A DNA stretch of 64,000 bases, taken from NCBI GenBank assembly GCA_964017145.1, contig OZ024849.1:1984001-2048000 (forward strand), in the 5' to 3' direction. The translations under genes and the position numbers were made by a program. This stretch comes from Agrocybe praecox. Taxonomy: Eukaryota; Basidiomycota; Agaricomycetes; Agaricales; Agrocybaceae. Below are positions 57,965 through 64,000 of this stretch, one piece after another. Every line of letters begins with the position of its first letter. The first letter of the stretch is position 1. The notes under the pieces were generated by a model. It made no database searches. It saw only the letters and a program-made list of their open reading frames with translations, and was not told the origin of the DNA.

Positions 57965-60778
57965 TCAACGGTATGTGGGTGGGAAATATTCGGGGTGTAA
58001 AATATAAGATGGGTATTGATATATGAACCCGGCGAAGCTAGTTACAATAATGGCGAGGTTGGGGATGTAAAGCGCGTCTATGCCGAAATTGATAAGACAG
58101 TGAATAAGGTAAGTGAAAACCATGACGATTAGGGCGTTGCAAATTAAAATTAGCCATGTATTGAGTGTCCAGCGAGTCGGTTCGAAGCTAGGTGATGCTA
58201 AGGGCTGCTGATGTTCGCTTGCGTGTATAGATGGGGTGCACTGCATGGTCTGGTGATTGTCGATGCAGATATGCGAATATTGAAGTCGATTTATCGTCGT
58301 TGAGTGACAGCCGTGGCGAGTTCCGATGTGGTACTCTTCCAGTCTAACATTCGGTGCCGTTTTATTGGTAGTTTCCTTGCCTGGTTCGTCGTTTGAAAAG
58401 AGAGGGGTGAGCTTGACCAGTGTATAGGTAGGGTGACTAGCGAATGCGACGTCATCGTGTGCGATCGAGCTAATGGAAGACACTATTTCCTGTGGAAGTT
58501 CCGGAGGTAACATTGATGGGATTTGAGCGAAATCGCGAGCGTCGATGCCTTGTGCTAATTCTTGGTGCTGATTTTCGACACTTAGCATAGTTTCATTAGA
58601 GATGTCGTGCGTACCCGGCATAAGCGACGATGCGAGGTTGACATTGGTGTTGTCGGCTGTTGTTGGCGAATGAGACGTTGGTGGAGAGGTGAAATCTGAC
58701 GGTGGTTTCGGAGGTGATATCGTTGTTGTTTGCACGGAATCGCGAGTGCCGATGTATAGTGACGATTCCGAGTCTTGATATTCGACGCCTGGGATAGAGT
58801 CGTCGTTTGCTGAATGGATGTATATATTGGATACCTGATTATAGCTGCAACAGGTAGAGGCGGCGTTGGGTACGAGGTGGTGCGAGTGTGTAAGGTTGGA
58901 AATAGAATCGTCGAAATATGTTGAGGGATGAAAAGTCGGTAATGGCGGGTCTTTAGCTGCGCGGATGATAGAGACGCCGTCGTCTGTGAGGCGATACGAG
59001 CATTCGAAGCTGTGGTCGTTGACAGTTGATGATGAATGCGACGACGAGGGGGAATCTGACGGTGGTTCAGGCGGTTCTGGAGATAAAGGTGTCGTAGTTT
59101 GAGCAGTATCGTGCGCGTCTATGCTTCGTGGGAGTCGCCGGTTCGTATCCTCGACATGTAGCGTACGAACATTGTTTGCCGGGTGGATATAGGGTGTAGG
59201 TAGGCGACCATAGCTGTGCAAATTCGAGGCGTCGTGTGTAACCGAGCTTAACGACGATAACGAATCGAATATTGAATTGTAAGCTGTGGCTGATGAAGTG
59301 GAATGTGGTGTGGTGCTCTGAGGTGACTTATCGTTTGCGTCCCTTGTGGATAAAATTGCGATTCTCGTCCCTGATTGAGCATCGTTCGTCTTGTCGCCGC
59401 GGTCAGCTGAAGACGTTTCCGTCATAGAATCAGGTTCTGTCGCTACGAGAACTAGTACAGTATTACACAAGCTTGATTTGTTGACGGAAGGAAGGTGGAC
59501 GTCGTCGAGGCTGGAAAGCTTCATGAAAGTGTCGGCTAGCGTAAATGCATCGGATTGTGGGATACTAGGAAGGGGTACATTGTCCATTTGACGCGTGAAT
59601 CGTTGGTGGTTCGCTGCGGAATTCGGAGGCTTTTGATAGCTCGTTTTGCAAACTTCAATGGGCGGTCCTTCATCTATGTAATCATGGGTGCTTTCCTCCT
59701 CCTGCTTTGAGATATTGTGTTTGTGGTCCATAGTTGTGATGAATTCTTCGAATTTACACTGTACATCAGGTGCTAAGGAGAGAATATCGCGATTGGTGAT
59801 GGAAAATGATAAATCCGTGGCCAAGTCGGTGTTGTTATGGTCATTCAACGAATTGTAGTTGTGTTGATAGGCTTGTACGTTGTGAGTCTGCTTGGGTTGC
59901 GTATCAAATGAGCTTGTGGTATTGATCCTGCGAGAAGTACGCGCCGCATTGTGGATGGATTGAGAATGCGGGTTCGTAGATTTGATCGGCTGCGCATAAG
60001 GGTCTGAAGTCGACGTCGGTGTGATGTAGGTTGGCCGTGATGATTTACTGCGAGTCGAAGATGCATGCGTGTGCTGTAGCGGACGACGGCGCGCTAGTAA
60101 TTCCTGAACGATTGCGCTCATATCGATGTTCTGAGTCGTAATAGATGCATTATCCGGAATGGAATCGGATGGTTGGGAGTCGATTCCACCAAATAAAATG
60201 AAGAGGGACGCATCATATACTTGTTTGAGCGTGTAAGCGTCGTCTGGATGATGCCTTGGGTTCTCTAGGCGTAGCTGACGGCGGACGTGCGATCGAAGTG
60301 CAAAACCGAGACCCGAAATGAAGTAGGAGCTGATTTCTCGATGACTTAGCATGCCTTTGTCGTGCAGGTACTTTGAAATAACGATAAAACGACGGTAATA
60401 TTCTCCGAGCTGGTCTAGGTTGGTGATGGAAAATGAACTTTGATTTTCGACGAGTGTTTCGAGATCCAGGATTGAGTAGCGACGTTGTAAGTTGAGTTCG
60501 GGATAGTAAGAGTGTAGCTCTGCCTTGAATGCGGGCCAGTCGTCGGATATAGCGTTGTCAAGTGAGTTCCAGAGCTCGTAGGATTCGTTGGGCGAGTAGC
60601 GAATGGCAAGTTGAATCGTTTCGCGCGGTGAAAGAGCAAACTGGCGAGCAAGAGACTCGATTTCATCGAGATATGCGGGGAGATTGGATGCTTTTCCATC
60701 GAAATAAGGTGCCGTGTGATGATTTCTGGAAGGAATTCGGAGCAAGTACGACATCGTGGCTTTGCTCAACGGCCACAA
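57965..60778 (-). CDS. Gag-like protein with C-terminal membrane segments
   Basis: An uninterrupted 937-codon ORF. The start is at 60778 (MWPLSKATM); a second ATG nine codons in is possible. Residues about 25-195 resemble the capsid region of fungal Gypsy-type Gag proteins: PYFDGKASNLPAYLDEIES, WPAFKAELHSYYPEL, LGEYYRRFIVISKYL and ISSYFISGLG. The next 650 residues are Ser/Thr/Pro/His/Asp-rich and apparently disordered. There is no CCHC zinc knuckle and no DSG/DTG protease motif. The end has two predicted helices, WLILICNALIVMVFTYLIHC and LAIIVTSFAGFIYQY, so the protein may be anchored in a membrane. That is unusual for Gag. The leader from the 5' LTR to the ATG is about 220 nt. It might package its own RNA while using reverse transcriptase from a related element. 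Confidence 0.8.
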   Translation of the reverse strand: MWPLSKATMSYLLRIPSRNHHTAPYFDGKASNLPAYLDEIESLARQFALSPRETIQLAIRYSPNESYELWNSLDNAISDDWPAFKAELHSYYPELNLQRRYSILDLETLVENQSSFSITNLDQLGEYYRRFIVISKYLHDKGMLSHREISSYFISGLGFALRSHVRRQLRLENPRHHPDDAYTLKQVYDASLFILFGGIDSQPSDSIPDNASITTQNIDMSAIVQELLARRRPLQHTHASSTRSKSSRPTYITPTSTSDPYAQPIKSTNPHSQSIHNAARTSRRINTTSSFDTQPKQTHNVQAYQHNYNSLNDHNNTDLATDLSFSITNRDILSLAPDVQCKFEEFITTMDHKHNISKQEEESTHDYIDEGPPIEVCKTSYQKPPNSAANHQRFTRQMDNVPLPSIPQSDAFTLADTFMKLSSLDDVHLPSVNKSSLCNTVLVLVATEPDSMTETSSADRGDKTNDAQSGTRIAILSTRDANDKSPQSTTPHSTSSATAYNSIFDSLSSLSSVTHDASNLHSYGRLPTPYIHPANNVRTLHVEDTNRRLPRSIDAHDTAQTTTPLSPEPPEPPSDSPSSSHSSSTVNDHSFECSYRLTDDGVSIIRAAKDPPLPTFHPSTYFDDSISNLTHSHHLVPNAASTCCSYNQVSNIYIHSANDDSIPGVEYQDSESSLYIGTRDSVQTTTISPPKPPSDFTSPPTSHSPTTADNTNVNLASSLMPGTHDISNETMLSVENQHQELAQGIDARDFAQIPSMLPPELPQEIVSSISSIAHDDVAFASHPTYTLVKLTPLFSNDEPGKETTNKTAPNVRLEEYHIGTRHGCHSTTINRLQYSHICIDNHQTMQCTPSIHASEHQQPLASPSFEPTRWTLNTWLILICNALIVMVFTYLIHCLINFGIDALYIPNLAIIVTSFAGFIYQYPSYILHPEYFPPTYR

Positions 60779-60981
60779 CGTGAATCAAATTCGGATTTAT
60801 CGATGATGGGAGTGAAATGAGTGTTGAGGACGAGATGTGTGTGGGTGAGTGATGTTCGGCGACGTTGCGTGCGGCGTTCTAGAGTACGTATACGTGCGAT
60901 GGACAACAGCGCACGGTGCGTTGTGAAAGGAAAAACGAAGTTGGACCAAAGGAGGGTCTTGCGAAGCAAGGGATTTAGAAC

Positions 60982-60999
60982 CCCTCGCGGTGGGCTCCA
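60982..60999 (-). other. candidate tRNA primer-binding site
   Basis: On the minus strand TGGAGCCCACCGCGAGGG follows the 5' LTR after a 2-nt spacer. It begins TGG, as expected for pairing with a tRNA CCA end. I could not assign the tRNA. Confidence 0.6.
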
Positions 61000-61001
61000 A
61001 T

Positions 61002-61459
61002 TGAAACGATGGTGATCGTTGTGAGTTCGGGTGAAGAGGGGAGACGAGGCGGAATCGTCTCGGGGGTCCTAAACCTCTTGGTGATGATGTTATGGGTAGG
61101 GAACGAAAAGGATGGTTCTGGGACGTTGCGTATATCACTAACGAGTGTGAGTCAGGTACATAACTTCTGCTGGGGAGTACAGACAAGTAGAACTACGTTT
61201 ATATATGTAATTCTACCTGTATCAATACTCAGGGGGTAAGATAAGAAATCAAATCGAATGGGAAAGGTTTATTTAAGCGAAAAGAAGTTTTTCTAAGAGA
61301 AATTAAACAAGCGACGGAGAACCCTTAAGGGTGCCTCGCTGGCAGAAAGGAAAATAAACTAAATAAAAGGGGGGAATGATTTCGGTCCGAAATGTTGGCT
61401 GTGCATCGAGATGGCGTGTTTGTGTCGGTTTCGGGCGCAGGCAAGGTGCATACCTTACA
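61002..61459 (-). repeat. 5' LTR of the Gag-only element
   Basis: Direct repeat of 57411-57868. A TATA-like word at 61196-61208 could drive transcription leftward, about 400 nt before the ORF. Confidence 0.9.
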
Positions 61460-61689
61460 ATACATCAGAAAAACAATCAGGAAATAGATAAAGGAAGAAA
61501 AGAATTCGTTTCGATGATTATATAATGGTTGAACGTCAAACGTTAATACATTCAATGGACTATGGAGGAGAAATTGCGAGGACACAAACACAAAAAAGAG
61601 AGAAGAGAAGGGAAAATCAAAAATCTCGACTCCTTCAGGCCAGAAGAAGTATGCTGTATCCGTGTCCGTGTCTGCTGCCGTATCTCAGG

Positions 61690-62729
61690 AAGACTCATAG
61701 AGATAAGTAGAGGGGGCCTTTATGGTAGAAGAAGGAAGGAGACAGGCGGAGGCGGAGTCTGCACGATATGCATCTGGACCTGGACCTGGACCTGCGCCTG
61801 CGTTGGCATCCTCTCCTACGATTGCGTCATCCTTTCCCTTTCCCGCTCCCGCTCCTGTCCACCCACTCCTCAAAACACGATCCCGATTCCGCTTCGCGGC
61901 GACAGGAATAGGGATACGTTTCGGTTTCGTAGCGCTCAACCCGCCCACGCCCACCTCCCCATTCCCATTCCGATTCCGTTGGACAGAGCCCGAGTCCTTG
62001 CTCACGCGCCTCTGTGCCACATCGGGATTGGTGCTAGGAACGGTGATAGCAGCCTGATCTCGCGACTTGGGCGTCTTCGACTTCGTCAGGGGATAAGGAT
62101 GAAGTTGGGTTTGAGTTGGTTGAGAGGAGTACGTGTGCATTGGTGCTCGTGCTGGTCTTGGTTCGGGGGTTGGCGGATTTGTACGATGATGGGAAGGATG
62201 ATATCGAGGTCGAGGTCGAGGTATGACTGGATGCGGACGTCGTTGTGGTGGAAGAAGTGGAGGTAGACGAAGACGAAGACGATGAGAAACAAGACGAAGT
62301 GGAAGGCGAAAATCCCCCCTCCAACTCTGAATCACTCCCCGGAGAACTCCTCGGGAACGGGATGATGTTTTTCTGCCCCTGAGCGTGTATCGCTTGAGTC
62401 TGGGGGTATACATGCGAGGAAGAGGAGGAAGGCAGAGCGTGCGTGCGTTTCCTGCTGTTGCTCGTTCTTTGGTTTGAGGACTTTGTGGGCGTGGTGATAT
62501 TTTTCGGTGCGGGTGAGGAGGAGCTGGATTTGGTGGTGGTGGTGGTGGTGGTGTTTTTCGGTGCGGGCGAGGAGGGATGAGAGGAGGGGGTAAGAGATGA
62601 TGACGATGAGGGAGAAGGGACAGGGACGACCGCAGACAGGTTAAAGTCAATGACTTGCATCGTTTTGTTCTTGGTTTTTCCTTGTCCTTTCGTGTCGTTG
62701 GCGGTTCGGTTTTGATGTATTAAGGACAA
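61690..62729 (-). CDS. family X, long form, copy 3
   Basis: The 231-codon frame 62034-62729 reads MQVIDFNLSAVVPVP, then a Ser/Thr/Pro-rich region with two SSPAPKN segments, DSELEGGFSPS and a poly-Ser tract, to SLSPDEVEDAQVARSG. It is the longest unbroken version of the middle of family X. The N-terminus seen at 51 kb is shortened by a deletion just before it. The signature NPDVAQRRVSKDSGSVQRN and following segment are found in another frame (61685-62650), so an intron or a frameshift near 62035 must join them. The C-terminal helix is absent. It may be functional, but I would not rely on it. Confidence 0.4.
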
Positions 62730-63229
62730 AATTCAGAGTAAGCGTAGGGAGCGACTTGCGCATGAGGTGATGATGGAGTCTGTGAGGTGATGTCCCTGAT
62801 ATCGTCGTCGCCGTCGAGGACGATGATTATGCAGATGCGGGGTACGCTGACATTTGCAGGTGGCGGTGATGCTGACGAACGAACGGGGGTGCGTTACTCT
62901 CCAGGAGGTAACTATACGCGGCTCTGCTGCGTGTGGTGCTCGTGCTCGTGCTCGGGTAATACGTAGGGTGGGGTAGGGTAGTCTGTCGGCTATGCGGGTT
63001 GTATCGTGTCCGGCACTTTGTCTCCTTTGGTCCTAGTTTAAATTGGTTTCTGTGCAAGAAACTCAACGACGTCCAGGCGGGAAGGGAAGGGTGGGTTGAG
63101 GTCAACAGAACCCGAGAGGTGGTTTCAACTAGAAAGAAAGGAAAAGAAAGAATAAAATCAGATTATCCATATTGTCAATTTCGTATGGCAAAATATGTAC
63201 GCACCACGACATGCATTTGGACCTGGACC
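62730..63229. repeat. spacer between X long and short forms, copy 3
   Basis: Aligns with 10730-11130 and 50930-51300 (shared gggtaatacgtagggt, gttgtatcgtgtc and gacgtccaggcggaaagg-type words). No ORF is conserved. Confidence 0.55.
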
Positions 63230-63249
63230 TGCCCATGCGCCTGCGCCCC

Positions 63250-63741
63250 TTAGAGAATAACAGCAGTCGATGGCGATGGCGATGGCGATGGAAGCAAGAC
63301 GTGCCGAGATGCAGATAAAGGCGTTGGCTTCCTCTCCTGCGACTGCGCCATCCTCTCCCTCACCCTCTCCTGCGACTCCCCAGGCCCATGTCCACCCACA
63401 CGCTTCCGATGCGCGAGGGGAAGAGGGATAGCAATAGATATCGCAGCGGTCGACCCGCCCACGCCCATATTCCCGTTCCCGTTCCCGTTCCATTGGACAG
63501 AGCCTGAGTTCTTCCTCATGCGCCTCTGTGTCGATGCCGATGGGTCAGCATTGGTGGTGTTACCAGGCTGAGCATGAGCGAGGAGTAGCGAGGAGTTCTT
63601 CGCGAGGAGGTGAGCGTGACTTAAGCGGAGGAGTGCGTGTGTTTGTGCAGATGTGCTCGTGCTGGCGCTGGTTCGTGTGTTGGTGGATTTGTACGATGAG
63701 GTTTCGTTCAGAAACGTGACACGTCTGGTTTGTGGAGTCAC
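63250..63741 (-). CDS. family X, short form, copy 3
   Basis: 163 codons starting MTPQTRRVTFLNETSSY, with STQRRMRKNSGSVQWNGN and GGHGPGESQERVRERMAQS in the same frame. It aligns with 11128-11613 over its whole length with few indels, so the short form may be maintained as a gene or exon. No function is known. Confidence 0.45.
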   Translation of the reverse strand: MTPQTRRVTFLNETSSYKSTNTRTSASTSTSAQTHALLRLSHAHLLAKNSSLLLAHAQPGNTTNADPSASTQRRMRKNSGSVQWNGNGNGNMGVGGSTAAISIAIPLPLAHRKRVGGHGPGESQERVRERMAQSQERKPTPLSASRHVLLPSPSPSPSTAVIL

Positions 63742-63759
63742 GGACTGTCACAAAGAACT

Positions 63760-64000
63760 TTGAATACTATCGACGCTCGCCGAATTCGAGGAAATTCAAA
63801 TCGGCTCACACCAAAGATAAGACAGATGCACAGCGGTACTTGCACGGCGCGCAAGCACACGTCTGAATGAAGATTATTGCGCGCTGAACCCCCGTTTCCT
63901 CCTAATAAAGGCGAGTGTACAGCCTTTGATGGGATGCCAACTTACTTCCCCATCTCGCCCAAACCTCGCCTCAAACATTCCATTTCGAATTCTCATATAC
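63760..64000. repeat. upstream flank of a predicted fourth TM gene
   Basis: Aligns with 11640-11890 and 51840-52080, the regions about 650-900 bp upstream of TM copies 2 and 3. A fourth TM copy would start about 650-750 bp beyond the window edge. Confidence 0.55.

Larger units (their letters stand above)
57411..61459 (-). mobile_element. complete non-autonomous LTR retroelement encoding only a Gag-like membrane-anchored protein
   Basis: The element is 4049 bp. The two terminal direct repeats, 57411-57868 and 61002-61459, are each 458 bp and look identical by eye. In the minus-strand orientation they start TGTAAGG and end TTTCA. The 4-bp repeat atac flanks both sides (57407-57410, 61460-61463). 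The 5' LTR is the right one. Two bases after it comes a candidate primer site (TGGAGCCCACCGCGAGG on the minus strand), and the sequence CCCCGGGAGA sits just before the 3' LTR as a short purine-rich tract. The inner 3.1 kb holds one ORF and no protease, reverse transcriptase, RNase H or integrase. It must depend on another element for replication. LTR identity suggests recent insertion. Confidence 0.9.

Overview
The window looks like nuclear DNA of a filamentous basidiomycete, most likely an agaricomycete. Genes are broken by very short GT-AG introns (about 50-65 nt) with CTRAC/CTAAT-like branch sites. Several gene families are typical of mushroom genomes: a DUF6535 membrane protein, several multi-pass membrane proteins of unknown function, a Ser/Thr-rich single-pass membrane protein, a KA1-tail kinase and a cleavage-factor (CSTF-64/RNA15) tail. 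I saw no tRNA, rRNA or CRISPR array. Most long ORFs in low-complexity DNA are not genes.

Layout. At both ends (about 1-17.7 kb and 46-64 kb) is a patchwork of segmental duplications. One recurring module is a seven-TM membrane gene, called TM here, with copies at 1-1287, 12558-13850 and 52742-54034; the right edge looks like the upstream flank of a fourth. A Ser/Pro-rich gene family, called X, lies next to it (8969-11640, 49950-51830, 61690-63750). Two further dispersed blocks are called Y (about 15200-15880 and 49480-49950) and Z (3240-4430, 15890-17720, 46122-48110). Between them lie a two-tier minisatellite (5530-6350), a small hAT-like MITE with an 8-bp target duplication (8127-8360), and a decayed protein kinase gene (19386-21430) flanked by inverted repeats.

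The centre (22-46 kb) is the most interesting part: a run of single-copy host genes, several interrupted by transposons. A 4.27-kb element with inverted ends (24041-28313, 4-bp duplication) lies inside an exon of a Ser/Pro-rich gene. Three copies of one roughly 855-bp MITE family (37460-38310, 38484-39341, 42801-43657), each with a perfect 7-bp target duplication, all lie inside coding exons; two of them split the same first exon of a small conserved membrane protein gene. A third TIR element (44660-46121) abuts a truncated CSTF-64/RNA15 gene. Removing each fully bounded element and one duplication copy restores a continuous reading frame, so these insertions hit functional genes. An apparently intact multi-pass membrane gene (29827-30940), a DUF6535 gene with two lesions (31514-34548) and a Ser/Thr-rich receptor-like gene (35130-36164) lie among them.

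On the right, 57411-61459 is a complete LTR retroelement on the minus strand. It has two 458-bp LTRs, a TG/CA border, a 4-bp duplication and a candidate tRNA primer site. It encodes only one 937-residue Gag-like protein, with no protease, reverse transcriptase or integrase, and the protein ends in two predicted membrane segments.

Functional links between the genes cannot be inferred; they do not form a pathway. The common thread is transposon activity and duplication in an accessory region. All exon boundaries were placed by eye.
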